Assembly (NCBI RefSeq): GCF_014202425.1
Contig: NZ_JACHGT010000007.1
Location: 186,001-250,000 of the forward strand
Direction: 5' to 3'
DNA length: 64,000 nt
DNA from: Phytomonospora endophytica
GTDB taxonomy: Bacteria; Actinomycetota; Actinomycetes; Mycobacteriales; Micromonosporaceae
The position numbers were made by a program, and so were the translations under genes. Positions 7,530 through 16,878 of this stretch are shown here, one piece after another (positions within the stretch are counted from its first letter, which is position 1; each line of letters starts with the position of its first letter). The notes below the pieces were generated by a model that was given only the letters and a program-made list of their open reading frames with translations, was not told the DNA's origin and did no database searches.

Positions 7530-8492
7530 CTACCCGTCGGCCTCGTCATAGGCGGCGAGTGCCGCCCGCACATCGCCCGCGACCCGCTCGGCGAGCGCGG
7601 CCGGCGCGACGACCTGCGCGTCGGCGCCGAGACCGAGCACGAAACGCGCCGCCCAGTCGAGGTTCGCCGCCCGCAGCGACACCAGCCAACGCCCGTCGCT
7701 TTCGGCCCGCACGTCCTCGCAGCGGTAGTACTCGGTGATCCAGCGCGAGTCGCGCCCGATCCGCACGGTCACCACCGGTTGCTCGTCGGAGGGCTGGAAC
7801 AGGCCGAGCCGCACGTCGGAGGTCCGCGCCTGCGGCGGCGGCGCGGAGGCCTCCTCCAGCTCGGCGAGGGCGTCGATCCGGTCGAGCCGGAAGCGGCGCA
7901 TGCCCTCGGCCCGGCGGCACCAGGCCTCCAGGTAGGTGAAGTCGTCGACGACCAGCAGCCGCATCGGGTCCACGACGCGCTCACTGGAGGCGTCCCGGCC
8001 GGCGGTGTAGTAGGTGATGCGCAGGGCCTTCTGACGGCGCAGCGCGTTCCTGATCTGCGGGACCCACCCGTCGGCGGCCCGCAGGCTCACCTCGACGCGC
8101 GTGGCGGCGTCGGCGGCGTCCCCACAGGCCGATTCGAGCTTGGCGAGGGCCCGGCGGACGGCGTCGACGTCACGGAGCCCGGGGGTCTCGGCGAGCAGCC
8201 GCAGCGCGACGATCAGGGCGAGGGCCTCGTCGGAGTTGAGGCGCAAGGGCCGGTTCAGCTCGGCCCCGAAGGTGATGGTGACCGTCTCCTCGTCGAGGGA
8301 CATGTCGATGAGGTCACCGGGCCCGTAGCCGGGCAGCCCGCACATCCACAGCAGGGTCAGGTCGTCGCGAAGCTGGGCCTCGGTGACCCCGAGCTCGGCG
8401 GCGGCCTCCACCACCCGGATGCCCGGACGCGTCTGGAGATAGGGGACGAGGTTCAGCAGACGTGCCAGCCTGCTCGGCGCCGACACGCTCAC
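7530..8492 (-). CDS. pafC: WYL-domain transcriptional regulator PafC
   Basis: Second subunit of the PafBC DNA-damage-response activator (a RecA/LexA-independent regulator in mycobacteria). The 320-residue protein has an N-terminal winged HTH (about 8-65, with VVEAAAELGVTEAQLRDDL), a middle WYL domain (about 150-215, with ALRITYYTAGRD and FTYLEAWCRRAEGMRRFRLDRI) and a C-terminal WCX extension (about 235-320). The GTG start at 8492 overlaps the pafB stop (GTGA), showing translational coupling. In mycobacteria the WYL domain is thought to sense a nucleic-acid signal produced by damage. Assignment rests on domain order plus the paired neighbour pafB. Confidence 0.93.
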   Translation of the reverse strand: MSVSAPSRLARLLNLVPYLQTRPGIRVVEAAAELGVTEAQLRDDLTLLWMCGLPGYGPGDLIDMSLDEETVTITFGAELNRPLRLNSDEALALIVALRLLAETPGLRDVDAVRRALAKLESACGDAADAATRVEVSLRAADGWVPQIRNALRRQKALRITYYTAGRDASSERVVDPMRLLVVDDFTYLEAWCRRAEGMRRFRLDRIDALAELEEASAPPPQARTSDVRLGLFQPSDEQPVVTVRIGRDSRWITEYYRCEDVRAESDGRWLVSLRAANLDWAARFVLGLGADAQVVAPAALAERVAGDVRAALAAYDEADG

Positions 8493-9484
8493 CGCGCCAC
8501 CGCCGGAACCGACTCGGCCATCTCGGTCAGCAACGACACGATCTCCTTGCGGACCTCCGGCGGATCCTCCACGACGACGTCGGGCCCGTAACGGAGCAGG
8601 CGCGTGGCCAGGGAACGCGCGTCGGTGTACGGAACGACGATCCGGTCGACCGCGCCGGCGCGGGGCAGGATCTGCACCGCGCGGCGACGGACTCCGGCGG
8701 CACGTCCGGGGCGCACCCGCAGGGTGGCCCGGCGCGAGGTGACCGCCCGGCCCTGGGGCGAATCGGCGACGTGGGCGATGAGGTCACAGTCGGCGGGGAT
8801 CTCATAGGCGGCCTTCTCTCCCACCGCGTTGACCACGCCGACGATCCGCGACAGACGGAAGCAGCGTTCGGCCGCACGGTCCACGTCGTGCCCGACGACG
8901 TACCAGCGGCCGCGCCAGCACACCACGCCCCACGGCTGGAGGCGGCGCTTGGCGGGCACATCGGCACTGGGGGCCCGGTAGGCGAACTCCACGACACGGC
9001 GAACGTTGACAGCCGCGAGCATCGGAGCCAGTGCCTCATCGACCGTGCTCACCGGCGCGATGTCGTCATAGGGAACACCCGACACGTCGACCTCGGCGCC
9101 GCCCGCGCGCAGCTTCGCCAGAGCGGCCGAGGCCGTCGAGGCCAGACCCGCGTGCAGCCAGAGCCTCGCCGCCACACCGAGCGCGGCGGCCTCATCGGCC
9201 ACAAAGGACAATTCGGGGAGCTCGTAGTCCCGGCGTGCGATCCGGTACCCGGCCTCGGTGTCGAAGACGCTCGTCGTACCCGTCTCGACCGGGATGCCCA
9301 GGTCGCGCAACTCGGCCTTGTCTCTCTCGAACTTCCGCTGAAAAGCCTCATGCGCACGCGAATCACGCGCATCGTGCTCATATCCGGGCACAGTACGGGC
9401 GATCTCGGCGGCGGTGAGGAACCGCCGCGTCGACAACAGGCAGATCACCAAATTGACCAGGCGCTCAGTACGAGTACGCGACAC
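8489..9484 (-). CDS. pafB: WYL-domain transcriptional regulator PafB
   Basis: First subunit of the PafBC activator, 331 residues. The N-terminal HTH region (about 1-75) begins SRTRTERLVNLVICLL, a conserved PafB feature, and contains FQRKFERDKAELRDLGIPV. The WYL domain (about 155-225) has RRVVEFAYRAPS and the RWYVVGHDVDRAAERCFRLSRI segment. A WCX domain completes the protein. It starts at a GTG (9484) facing the DUF3866 gene across 79 bases, so the operon promoter must lie in 9485-9563. pafB-pafC precede the tat genes in the same direction and probably form one transcript with them. Confidence 0.93.
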   Translation of the reverse strand: MSRTRTERLVNLVICLLSTRRFLTAAEIARTVPGYEHDARDSRAHEAFQRKFERDKAELRDLGIPVETGTTSVFDTEAGYRIARRDYELPELSFVADEAAALGVAARLWLHAGLASTASAALAKLRAGGAEVDVSGVPYDDIAPVSTVDEALAPMLAAVNVRRVVEFAYRAPSADVPAKRRLQPWGVVCWRGRWYVVGHDVDRAAERCFRLSRIVGVVNAVGEKAAYEIPADCDLIAHVADSPQGRAVTSRRATLRVRPGRAAGVRRRAVQILPRAGAVDRIVVPYTDARSLATRLLRYGPDVVVEDPPEVRKEIVSLLTEMAESVPAVAR

Positions 9485-9563
9485 ACACCGAAACTAGCAG
9501 CCGCCACGCCGGCGCCACCTCCGCCGGCCAGCCAACTCACCCGACCCTGCTAACCTCCAGGCC

Positions 9564-10649
9564 GTGGTGCGATGGCGAACCGGAACCGTGACCCGACACC
9601 GGAACACATGGACGGGAGCCGTCGAGCTCGACATCGAACTCGACCGGCGCGCCCCCGACGATCCCGAACACGTCAAAGCCCTGGCCTACACCGAACTCGT
9701 CGGAACGCCACTGCCCGGCGATCGCGTCGTCCTCAACACCAACGCCCTCAAAGCCGGCCTCGGCACCGGCGGATACGCGCACGTCATCGCCATCCCCGAC
9801 CGGCTCCCGGAAGACACCGACCCCGTCGGGCACATCGTCAAAGCCCGCTACACACCGCTGCAGACGATGCTCCTCGCCGCCGACGAGGAGGCCTCACCCC
9901 ACCGCGACACCCTCGCCACCGCCGACGACATCGGCGGCATGCCGGTCGTCGCCGCCGACCTGCACAGCGCACTGCCGGCCATCCTCGCCGGAGTACACGC
10001 CACCCGGCCCGACGCCCGCGTCGCCTACGTCATGACCGACGGCGGAGCGCTCCCGGCAGCGTTCTCCCGCACCCTCGACGCGCTGCGCCCCCACCTCGCC
10101 GGAACCGTGACCACCGGCCAGGCCTTCGGCGGCGACCTGGAGTCCACCAACATCCACACCGGGCTCCTCGCCGCCCGCCACGCCCTCGGCGCCGACATCA
10201 CCATCACCACCCAGGGACCCGGCAACCTCGGCACCGGAACCACCTGGGGCTTCTCCGGGACCAGCACCGGCGAGGCCGTCAACGCCACCACCGTGCTCGG
10301 CGGACGGCCGGTCGGCGCGCTGCGCGTCACCGACGCCGACAAACGCGACCGTCACCAGGGCATCTCACACCACAACCTCACCGCCTACGGCAGAGTCGCG
10401 CTCGTCCCGGCCGACCTCGTGCTGCCCGCCGAACTCGACCCCGCGCTACGCGAGGTGATCGACGGCCAGCTACCCGCCCTGACCCGGCACCGCGTCGTCA
10501 CCGTCGACGTCACCGGCCTCGACGAGGCCCTCCGGGCCCTGCCCGTCAAGCTCTCCACCATGGGCCGCGGCCTCGACGCCGACCACGCCTACTTCCTGAC
10601 CAGCGCCGCCGCCGGACGCCACGCCGCGCGACTCCTCCCCAGGGCATGA
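9564..10649 (+). CDS. DUF3866 family protein
   Basis: A 361-residue actinobacterial protein of the uncharacterised DUF3866 family. It begins at tandem GTG codons (9564/9567), giving VRWRTGTVTRHRNTW. A Gly-rich central core contains MTDGGALPAAFSRTL (about 153-167), GQAFGGDLESTNIHTGLLAA and TTQGPGNLGTGTTWGFSGT, which look like a conserved nucleotide- or substrate-binding surface. No signal peptide or membrane segment is seen. From memory of mycobacterial and other loci, the family sits beside pafB/pafA, but its biochemical role is unknown. It is divergent from pafB, and a strong hairpin follows its stop. Confidence 0.85.
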   Translation: MVRWRTGTVTRHRNTWTGAVELDIELDRRAPDDPEHVKALAYTELVGTPLPGDRVVLNTNALKAGLGTGGYAHVIAIPDRLPEDTDPVGHIVKARYTPLQTMLLAADEEASPHRDTLATADDIGGMPVVAADLHSALPAILAGVHATRPDARVAYVMTDGGALPAAFSRTLDALRPHLAGTVTTGQAFGGDLESTNIHTGLLAARHALGADITITTQGPGNLGTGTTWGFSGTSTGEAVNATTVLGGRPVGALRVTDADKRDRHQGISHHNLTAYGRVALVPADLVLPAELDPALREVIDGQLPALTRHRVVTVDVTGLDEALRALPVKLSTMGRGLDADHAYFLTSAAAGRHAARLLPRA

Positions 10650-10652
10650 CGA

Positions 10653-10680
10653 AGGCGGCGGACCCGAAGGTCCGCCGCCT
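10653..10680. terminator. Bidirectional rho-independent-type terminator
   Basis: A perfect 12-bp stem (10653-10664 with 10669-10680) closed by a CGAA tetraloop. On the plus strand it is followed by CGAAAAAACG; on the minus strand a T-run precedes it. It lies between the convergent DUF3866 gene and the tail-anchored protein gene and should terminate DUF3866 and the pafA-side transcript. Confidence 0.85.
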
Positions 10681-10691
10681 CGAAAAAACGA

Positions 10692-11051
10692 TCAGGCGAA
10701 GACGATCAGCGCGACCCAGCCCGCGATGAACACGACCAGCGCCACCGCCAGAACCCAGGTCGGGATCTTGTGATCGCCACGCCGGTTCCGCTCGATCTCC
10801 TCACGGATCCTCGCACGGCGCTTCTCCAGCCGCGAGACCTTCCGCTCACCGGAGACCGTCGCCCCCAACACCCCACGCTCCAAACGCGGCCCGAGAGACT
10901 CCTCGGTGCGGTCGGTGCGGTCGGTGCGCTCACCGGCGGCGGTCTCGACACCGGCGTCCCGATCCACGTCCGCCGCCGACGGCACCTCAGCGCCCTCCGC
11001 GACATCCCCACCGTCCGGGGACCCCGCACGCTTCGGATCAGAAGCACCCAT
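10692..11051 (-). CDS. Tail-anchored small membrane protein downstream of pafA
   Basis: A 119-residue protein with a hydrophilic, acidic, likely disordered N-terminal half (residues 1-60, rich in D, E, A, T). A strongly basic helix (about 62-90, with SRLEKRRARIREEIERNRR) follows, and then one C-terminal transmembrane helix (about 97-117) ending almost at the terminus. This predicts a cytoplasmic protein anchored by its tail. The ATG at 11051 is chosen; a GTG lies immediately before it. It begins 25 bases after pafA and is probably cotranscribed with it. No family was recognised; a role with the pupylation machinery at the membrane is only a guess from position. Confidence 0.7.
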   Translation of the reverse strand: MGASDPKRAGSPDGGDVAEGAEVPSAADVDRDAGVETAAGERTDRTDRTEESLGPRLERGVLGATVSGERKVSRLEKRRARIREEIERNRRGDHKIPTWVLAVALVVFIAGWVALIVFA

Positions 11052-11076
11052 CACACACCACCACCATCGACGCCGG

Positions 11077-12438
11077 TCACATGCCAGCGATCAGCTTATC
11101 CACCCTCTCGTCACGCGAACGGAACGGATCCTTGCACAGCACGGTCCGCTGCGCCTGGTCATTGAGCTTCAGGTGCACCCAGTCGACGGTGAAATCACGC
11201 CGACGCTCCTGCGCCTTGCGGATGAACTCGCCGCGCAACCGCGCGCGAGTCGTCTGCGGCGGACGCTCCTTCGCCTCGAAGATCTCCACATCGTTGGCGA
11301 TCCGGTCCACCATCCCGCGGCGCTCCAGCAGGTAGTACAACCCGCGACCACGCCGAACATCGTGATAGGCCAGGTCCAGCTGCGCGACCCGCGGCGAAGA
11401 CATCGGCATGTCACCGTTCTTCGCCCGGTACCGCTCGATCAACTTCAACTTCGCCACCCAGTCGATCTCACGCTCGACCGCCGACAGGTTCTCCGACTCG
11501 ACCGCCGCCAGAACCCTCCCCCACAACTCCACGACCCGCTTGGCGGTCTCATCGCCACCCCGGCGCTCCACGAAGTCGGCGGCCTTCATCAGATACTCCT
11601 GCTGGATCTGCAGAGCACTCGCCTCACGCCCGTTGGCCAGCCGGACCTTGCGGCGGCCGGTGACGTCGTGGGAGACCTCGCGAATGGCGCGGATCGGGTT
11701 CTCCAGCGTCAGGTCCCGCATCGCCACGCCCGACTCGATCATCCGCAGCACGAGATCGGCGCTGCCCACCTTCAGCAGCGTCGTCACCTCGTTCATGTTC
11801 GAGTCGCCGACGATCACGTGCAGCCGGCGGTAACGCTCGGCGTCGGCGTGCGGTTCGTCGCGGGTGTTGATGATCGGACGCGAACGCGTCGTCGCCGACG
11901 ACACACCTTCCCAAATGTGCTCGGCGCGCTGTGAAAGGCAGTAGACCGCGCCACGCGGTGTCTGCAAGACCTTCCCGGCACCACAGATCAGCTGACGGGT
12001 GACCAGGAAGGGAATGAGAATGTCGGCGAGGCGACCGAATTCCCCGTGTCGCGAGACGAGGAAATTCTCGTGGCACCCATAGGAATTGCCCGCCGAGTCG
12101 GTGTTGTTCTTGAACAGATAGATGTCCCCGGCGATGCCCTCGTCATGAAGACGACGCTCGGCGTCGATCAGCAGACCCTCCAGGATCCGCTCACCCGCCC
12201 GGTCGTGCTTCACCAACTCGACCACCGAGTCGCATTCCGGCGTCGCGTACTCCGGATGCGAACCCACATCCAGGTACAAGCGCGCCCCGTTCCGCAGGAA
12301 CACATTGCTCGACCGGCCCCAGCTCACCACACGCCGGAACAGGTACCGCGCCACCTCATCCGGCGAGAGCCGACGCTGTCCACGGAACGTACAGGTCACA
12401 CCGTACTCGGTCTCCAGACCGAAAATCCGCCTGTCCAT
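11077..12438 (-). CDS. pafA: Pup--protein ligase PafA
   Basis: Ligates the C-terminal Glu of Pup to substrate lysines through a gamma-glutamyl phosphate intermediate, the conjugation step of pupylation. The 453-residue protein has the carboxylate-amine ligase fold shared with Dop and glutamine synthetase. It opens [14 protein letters not shown], with Glu9 at the ATP/Mg site, and has the conserved loop [16 protein letters not shown] with Asp57, the proposed catalytic base. [29 protein letters not shown] (about 188-216) is a strong family signature. Length matches mycobacterial PafA (452). It follows prcA after a 160-base gap containing a hairpin. It is the only PafA in the window and is clearly distinct from the longer Dop. 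Confidence 0.98.
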   Translation of the reverse strand: MDRRIFGLETEYGVTCTFRGQRRLSPDEVARYLFRRVVSWGRSSNVFLRNGARLYLDVGSHPEYATPECDSVVELVKHDRAGERILEGLLIDAERRLHDEGIAGDIYLFKNNTDSAGNSYGCHENFLVSRHGEFGRLADILIPFLVTRQLICGAGKVLQTPRGAVYCLSQRAEHIWEGVSSATTRSRPIINTRDEPHADAERYRRLHVIVGDSNMNEVTTLLKVGSADLVLRMIESGVAMRDLTLENPIRAIREVSHDVTGRRKVRLANGREASALQIQQEYLMKAADFVERRGGDETAKRVVELWGRVLAAVESENLSAVEREIDWVAKLKLIERYRAKNGDMPMSSPRVAQLDLAYHDVRRGRGLYYLLERRGMVDRIANDVEIFEAKERPPQTTRARLRGEFIRKAQERRRDFTVDWVHLKLNDQAQRTVLCKDPFRSRDERVDKLIAGM

Positions 12439-12541
12439 GCGACGACACTACCGGTCGAAGCCGACAAGTCCACAGTGTCGAGCCAGACTGTTTTCGGCGG
12501 CGCGACACACCGTCACCATGCCACCGAACGCGAACACAGCG

Positions 12542-12570
12542 TGCCCGGCGCTCATCGCGGGCGCCGGGCA
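12542..12570. terminator. Hairpin between prcA and pafA
   Basis: A perfect 10-bp GC stem (12542-12551 with 12561-12570) with a 9-base loop, 29 bases past the prcA stop on the minus strand and 104 bases before the pafA start. It could end or attenuate the prcBA transcript ahead of pafA. There is no U-run, so the call is moderate. The rest of 12439-12598 has no ORF. Confidence 0.55.
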
Positions 12571-12598
12571 GCCAAAACGTCACAGCACACGAAAAGGG

Positions 12599-13441
12599 CT
12601 AGGACTTCTCGTCCCCACCGTCCTTTTCGGACGCCTCCTCGACGTCCACAATGTCCTCCGCCGGCTCGGCCGGGACGGGCTCGGCCGGCGTCGACTCCGC
12701 CTCGGGCGCGTCGTCGGGGATCACGACCTCCACCTCGGGCTCGGCCGGTGCCACGAGGGCCGACAGGGCGGCCCCGCGGATGCGCCGGAAGGTACGGCCG
12801 GGACGCTCGCGCTCCAGGATCGCCACCTCCAGCTGGTCGGCCTTCAGCTCGCGCTGCGCGCCACCCTCGCCACCGACGCTGCCCAGAGCGCGCACCGCCA
12901 ACCGCAGCGCCTCCTCCAGGTCCGCCTCGACCCGGTGGTGCTCACGCACCACGGCGCCGATCTGCTCCGACTGGCCGCCCATCGCCACGAAACCGGGCTC
13001 ATCGTTGATCGAGCCGTCGTAGGTCAGCCGGTAGAGCTCATCGTCCTCGGGCGAGGCGCCCACACCGGCGACACAGACCTCCACCTCGAAGGGCTTCGTC
13101 GACTCGGTGAAGATGGCGCCCAGGTTCTGCGCGAACACATTCGCCAAAGGCCACGCGGTCACGTCACGGCGGTCATAGGCGTAACCCCGCAGGTCCGCCA
13201 TGCGCACACCGGCGGCCCGCAGATTCTCGAACTCGTTATAGCGGCCCACGGCCGCGAAACCGATCCGGTCATAGATCTCACTGATCTTGTGCAGCGCGGT
13301 CGACAGATTCTCCGCGACGAATAGAACACCACCGGCGAAACTCAACACCACCACACTGCGACCGCGGGCGATGCCCTTACGGGCGTACTCCGAACGGTCC
13401 CGCATGATCTGCTCGGGCGAGGTGTAGAACTGCATGGCCAC
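12599..13441 (-). CDS. prcA: 20S proteasome alpha subunit PrcA
   Basis: Alpha-ring subunit of the bacterial 20S proteasome, forming the gated outer rings that dock Mpa. I choose the GTG at 13441 (product [29 protein letters not shown]); an ATG two codons later is possible. The long upstream open frame is an antisense shadow. The conserved N-terminal helix H0 and gate region is followed by [18 protein letters not shown] and the body [26 protein letters not shown] long acidic, proline-rich tail (about 230-280, ending DGGDEKS) extends past the fold; the extreme C-terminus is a surface element in homologues. Lies 44 bases downstream of prcB with a usable SD (AAGGGAG). Confidence 0.97.
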   Translation of the reverse strand: MAMQFYTSPEQIMRDRSEYARKGIARGRSVVVLSFAGGVLFVAENLSTALHKISEIYDRIGFAAVGRYNEFENLRAAGVRMADLRGYAYDRRDVTAWPLANVFAQNLGAIFTESTKPFEVEVCVAGVGASPEDDELYRLTYDGSINDEPGFVAMGGQSEQIGAVVREHHRVEADLEEALRLAVRALGSVGGEGGAQRELKADQLEVAILERERPGRTFRRIRGAALSALVAPAEPEVEVVIPDDAPEAESTPAEPVPAEPAEDIVDVEEASEKDGGDEKS

Positions 13442-13485
13442 GACGACTAACTCCCTTCGAAGACAACGGTGAACGACTGCCGGAC

Positions 13486-14325
13486 CTAACGCCCGGGATA
13501 ATCCGACCTCTCCCCGATCACATCCCGCGCGAGACGCTCGACCTCCGCGTCCGAGATCCGCACCGTGCCGTCGGCCGACGCCAGCATCACCACCGGGAAC
13601 AGGCCCCGGGTCAGGTCCGGGCCACCGGTCGCGCTGTCCTCGTCGGCGGCGTCGTAGAGCGACTCCACCGCCCACTTCACGGCCGTGTCGGCGTCCGCGC
13701 CGGGCCGGAAGCGCTTCTTGAGCGCCGAACGCGCGAACAGCGAACCCGAACCGATGCCGTCGTAGTCGCGCTCCTCGTAGAGGCCGCCGATCACGTCGTA
13801 GCTGAAGATCCGGCCCGCCTTGCCCGGCTCCCGCGAGTCCAGGTCATAACCGGCGAACAGCGGCACCGCCGCCAGGCCCTGCATGGCCGCCGACAGGTTG
13901 CCGCGCACCATCGTCGCGAGCCGGTTGGCCTTGCCGTGCAGGGACAACGGGGTCCCCTCGATCTTCTCGAAGTGCTCCAGCTCCACCTGGAACAGGCGCA
14001 CCAGCTCGATCCCGATGCCCGCCGAACCGGCGAATCCCACCAGGGAGTACATGTCGGAGGCGAAGACCTTCTCGATGTCGCGGCTGGCGATCAGGTTCCC
14101 CTGCGTCGCCCGCCGGTCACCGGCCATCACCACACCGTCGGCGTAGGTCATCGCCACGATCGTCGTCGCGTGCGCCGAGGCGTGCGACAGATCCCCCGGC
14201 GGCAGGGCGCGCCGCCCCGGAAGATACTCCGGCGCCGCCGCCTGCAGGAACTCGGCGAACGACGACGAACCGGTCGCGCTGAACGCCGCCGGCATCCGCC
14301 CTGGGAAGTCTGCTCCAGTGGTCAC
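13486..14325 (-). CDS. prcB: 20S proteasome beta subunit PrcB (N-terminal Thr hydrolase)
   Basis: Catalytic beta subunit, 279 residues including a propeptide of about 53 residues that is removed autocatalytically. The mature N-terminus is predicted at Thr54 in [26 protein letters not shown]. Lys86 in IEKVF is the likely equivalent of the active-site lysine. The residue before the cleavage site is Ala instead of the Gly usual in mycobacteria. The propeptide carries the conserved [17 protein letters not shown] segment that plugs the chamber. The C-terminal body shows [15 protein letters not shown] and [10 protein letters not shown]-like [13 protein letters not shown]. The ATG at 14325 overlaps the stop of the degenerate endonuclease VII-like frame by four bases (ATGA). 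Confidence 0.98.
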   Translation of the reverse strand: MTTGADFPGRMPAAFSATGSSSFAEFLQAAAPEYLPGRRALPPGDLSHASAHATTIVAMTYADGVVMAGDRRATQGNLIASRDIEKVFASDMYSLVGFAGSAGIGIELVRLFQVELEHFEKIEGTPLSLHGKANRLATMVRGNLSAAMQGLAAVPLFAGYDLDSREPGKAGRIFSYDVIGGLYEERDYDGIGSGSLFARSALKKRFRPGADADTAVKWAVESLYDAADEDSATGGPDLTRGLFPVVMLASADGTVRISDAEVERLARDVIGERSDYPGR

Positions 14326-14850
14326 GGGCTCCCTCTTCCTGTGCTCGAGTCACGTTCCAAACTTTCCCCGGCCGGGCCGGGCCGCTCAAGGTTACCGAGA
14401 ATCGCACGAAGGGCCTCTGCCGACATCTCCTCGTCGGGCGACACCCAGGTCCCCTTTGGATCGACCATGTCGTCAGGAACGTGGCGCGCGTCCTCGCGGT
14501 AACCGTAGTGGTCGATCACGTACTCGACCGCCGCGCGCGTCACCTCGACGTCGTCCTTGAAGTGCCCCAGCCCGTTGTCGCGGCCGAAGCACGGCAGACC
14601 ACGGATCTTCCCCGACTCGTGGTCGACGTGGTACGGCGGCCGACGCCGCCGACAGATCCCGCGGAGAACGCGGGTACTCCTCCAGTGGCGTCCACCGCTC
14701 ACACCCGCGGCACATTCGCGGCCCGTCGCGATCGGCCGGCCCCTTCCCCCGGACGGCCTTGCCCCCCAAGCCCTGCTCCGCGCGCAGCCTGGCGTAACAC
14801 GCTCGCACATTCGCCGAACCGCACGGCCTACCATGACTCCCTCGCCGCAT
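14322..14850 (-). pseudogene. Degenerate, frameshifted endonuclease VII/HNH-like ORF between pup and prcB
   Basis: Endonuclease VII-domain genes commonly sit beside pup in actinobacteria. Here the domain is split over two frames. The upstream frame (from about 14850) carries a zinc-knuckle-like MCRGCERWTPLEEYP. The downstream frame, which ends at 14322, carries YHVDHESGKIRGLPCFGR and NGLGHFKDDVEVTRAAVEYV. The two frames need to join near 14640-14660. Compared with the remembered motif DHDH..TG..RG-L-C-x2-C-N, the second DH pair reads ES and the second Cys is Arg, so metal binding should be lost. The middle part of the domain also seems missing. The downstream frame still overlaps the prcB start (ATGA) and may be translated as a remnant. 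A sequencing frameshift cannot be excluded. Confidence 0.55.
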
Positions 14851-14957
14851 TCACCTCGTCTGGCCGAAACAAACACGTTGACCGGGAGCTGTTCCCCACC
14901 GCGTCGACATTTCTTTTCAATCGTCGCCGCATTTCCCGTTGCAACCCCCGAATCTAG

Positions 14958-15001
14958 CCCGGTATGTCCGATTCGCACAGCTTCAAATCGGACATACCGG
15001 G
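14958..15001. terminator. Strong hairpin immediately after pup
   Basis: A perfect 16-bp stem (14958-14973 with 14986-15001) with a 12-base loop, beginning only three bases after the pup stop codon on the minus strand. Its stem is longer than most other hairpins here and it separates pup from the prcBA genes. No U-run follows, so it may act as a terminator, a pausing site or a 3' RNA stabiliser for pup mRNA. Between it and the endonuclease-like frames (14851-14957) there is no gene. Confidence 0.75.
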
Positions 15002-15004
15002 ATG

Positions 15005-15223
15005 TTACTGGCCGCCCTTTTGTACGAAAGAGCGGACAAACTCAGCACTGTTGACTTCGAGGACCTCATCAATTTCATCGAGCAGATCATCGACGTCTTC
15101 AGTCAGTTCCTCGTGCCTTTCGGCAATTTCCGGATTGACCTCCGGTGCCGCCGTCTCGTCGACTTCCTCGCTCTGACGGGACCGCGATGACTGGGACTGC
15201 CCGCCCGTGTCCTTCGTTGCCAT
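15005..15223 (-). CDS. pup: Prokaryotic ubiquitin-like protein Pup
   Basis: The 72-residue protein modifier. It is largely disordered and Glu/Asp-rich, with the helix-forming Mpa-binding segment at about residues 30-58 and the C-terminal GGQ. The final Gln must be deamidated to Glu by Dop before PafA can use it. Only two lysines (K4, K69) are present. The ATG at 15223 has a strong SD (AGGAGGAG, 6 bases upstream). It lies 100 bases downstream of dop and is followed at once by a strong hairpin. Confidence 0.98.
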   Translation of the reverse strand: MATKDTGGQSQSSRSRQSEEVDETAAPEVNPEIAERHEELTEDVDDLLDEIDEVLEVNSAEFVRSFVQKGGQ

Positions 15224-15323
15224 GTCGGCTCCTCCTGTACTGGTGTGCTAACCGTGTGGTGTGTCGACCGTACCGCGAAGATCCGACGATCGCGCGTCCC
15301 GAGCGCCGGTCCAATGTGTCCGG

Positions 15324-16844
15324 TCACCGACCTCCGGTGATGATGTCCAGCAGGTCCTTCGCCGAGGCGCAGCGGTCGAACAGGGCGCCGACGTGGGCCT
15401 CGGTCCCACGCTCGGGCTCCATCATCGGCACGCGCACCAGCGACTCGGCTCCCACGTCGAAGATGACCGAGTCCCAGCTGGCCGCGACGACCTCGGTGCC
15501 GTACTTGGCCAGGCAACGGCCGCGGAAGTAGGCGCGCGTGTCGGTCGGGGGCAGCCCCATGGCGTCGCGGATCTCGTCCTCGGTGAACAGGGTCTTCATC
15601 GCACCACGGGCGACGAGCCGGTTGTACAGCCCCTTGCCCGCGCGGACGTCGGAGTACTGGAGATCGACCAGCTGAAGCTTCGGGTTCTCCCACGACAGCT
15701 GCTCGCGATCGCGGTAACCGTTGAGGATCCGCAGTTTCGCGACCCAGTCCAGCTCGTTGGCGCAGAGCATCGGATCGCGCTCAAGGCGGTCCAGGACGCT
15801 CTCCCAGCGGGCGAGGATGTCGAGGGTCACCTCGTCGGCGTCGGCACCGAGACGGTCGGCCACATAGGCCTTCGCGCGCTCGAAGAACTCCCACTGCACC
15901 TGCACGGCCGTCATCCGGCGCCCGTCGCGCAGACGGACCTTGTGCTGCAGGCTCGGGTCGTGGCTGATGGCCTTGAGCTCGCCGACCGGGTCGACGATGG
16001 ACAGCTCCCCGGTGAGGGCCTTGTCCTCGATCATCGCCAGGATGAGCGCGGTGGTGCCCATCTTGAGATAGGTCGAGATCTCCGACATGTTCGCGTCGCC
16101 GATGATGACGTGCAGGCGGCGGTACTTGTCGGCGTCGGCGTGCGGCTCGTCGCGGGTGTTGATGATCGGGCGCTTGAGGGTGGTCTCCAGACCGACCTCG
16201 ACTTCGAAGAAGTCGGCGCGCTGGGAGATCTGGAACCCCGCCCGGCTGCCGTCGGCGCCGATGCCGACCCGGCCGGCCCCGGTGACGACGTTGCGGGTCA
16301 CGAAGAACGGCGTCAGATAGGCGACGATGTCGGCGAACGGGGTCGCGCGGCTCATCAGGTAGTTCTCGTGAGCGCCGTAGCTGGCGCCCTTGTTGTCGGT
16401 GTTGTTCTTGTAGAGGTTGATCTGCGGGTTCCCCGGCACGGTCGCCGCCCGCCGGGACGCCTCGGCCATCACGCGCTCGCCGGCCTTGTCCCACAAGACG
16501 AGGTCACGGGGGTTGGTGACCTCGGGCGTCGAGTACTCGGGGTGGGCGTGGTCCACGTAGAGGCGGGCCCCGTTGGTCAGGATGACGTTGGCGAGTCCGA
16601 GATCTTCGTCGGCGAGGGTTTCGGCGGGGTCGTACATGGCACCGGTGTAGGTGAAGCCCCGTGCGTCGCGCAACGGGGATTCCTCCTCGTAGTCCCATCT
16701 GGCCCGGCCCCCCTTGGCCAGCTCCGGCCGGGCTCCGTAGGCGTTGACGATTTGGGACGAGGTCACCATCGGGTTGGCGCCGGGCTGTCCCGGTACCGAG
16801 ATGCCGTATTCGACCTCGGTGCCCATGATGCGGCGTACGGTCAT
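15324..16844 (-). CDS. dop: Deamidase of Pup / depupylase Dop
   Basis: Converts Pup-Gln to Pup-Glu and also removes Pup from conjugates. The 506-residue protein is about 50 residues longer than PafA because of the Dop loop and other insertions after [12 protein letters not shown] (roughly residues 38-80, including [13 protein letters not shown]). Glu10 lies at the nucleotide site, and Asp98 in [14 protein letters not shown] is the catalytic aspartate equivalent. [26 protein letters not shown] confirms the PafA/Dop family. It is upstream of pup on the same strand. Unusually, mpa is not next to it: a block of sugar genes intervenes. Confidence 0.98.
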   Translation of the reverse strand: MTVRRIMGTEVEYGISVPGQPGANPMVTSSQIVNAYGARPELAKGGRARWDYEEESPLRDARGFTYTGAMYDPAETLADEDLGLANVILTNGARLYVDHAHPEYSTPEVTNPRDLVLWDKAGERVMAEASRRAATVPGNPQINLYKNNTDNKGASYGAHENYLMSRATPFADIVAYLTPFFVTRNVVTGAGRVGIGADGSRAGFQISQRADFFEVEVGLETTLKRPIINTRDEPHADADKYRRLHVIIGDANMSEISTYLKMGTTALILAMIEDKALTGELSIVDPVGELKAISHDPSLQHKVRLRDGRRMTAVQVQWEFFERAKAYVADRLGADADEVTLDILARWESVLDRLERDPMLCANELDWVAKLRILNGYRDREQLSWENPKLQLVDLQYSDVRAGKGLYNRLVARGAMKTLFTEDEIRDAMGLPPTDTRAYFRGRCLAKYGTEVVAASWDSVIFDVGAESLVRVPMMEPERGTEAHVGALFDRCASAKDLLDIITGGR

Positions 16845-16878
16845 GCACCGAGCCTAGACGCCTTGAGGCCCCGTGGTG

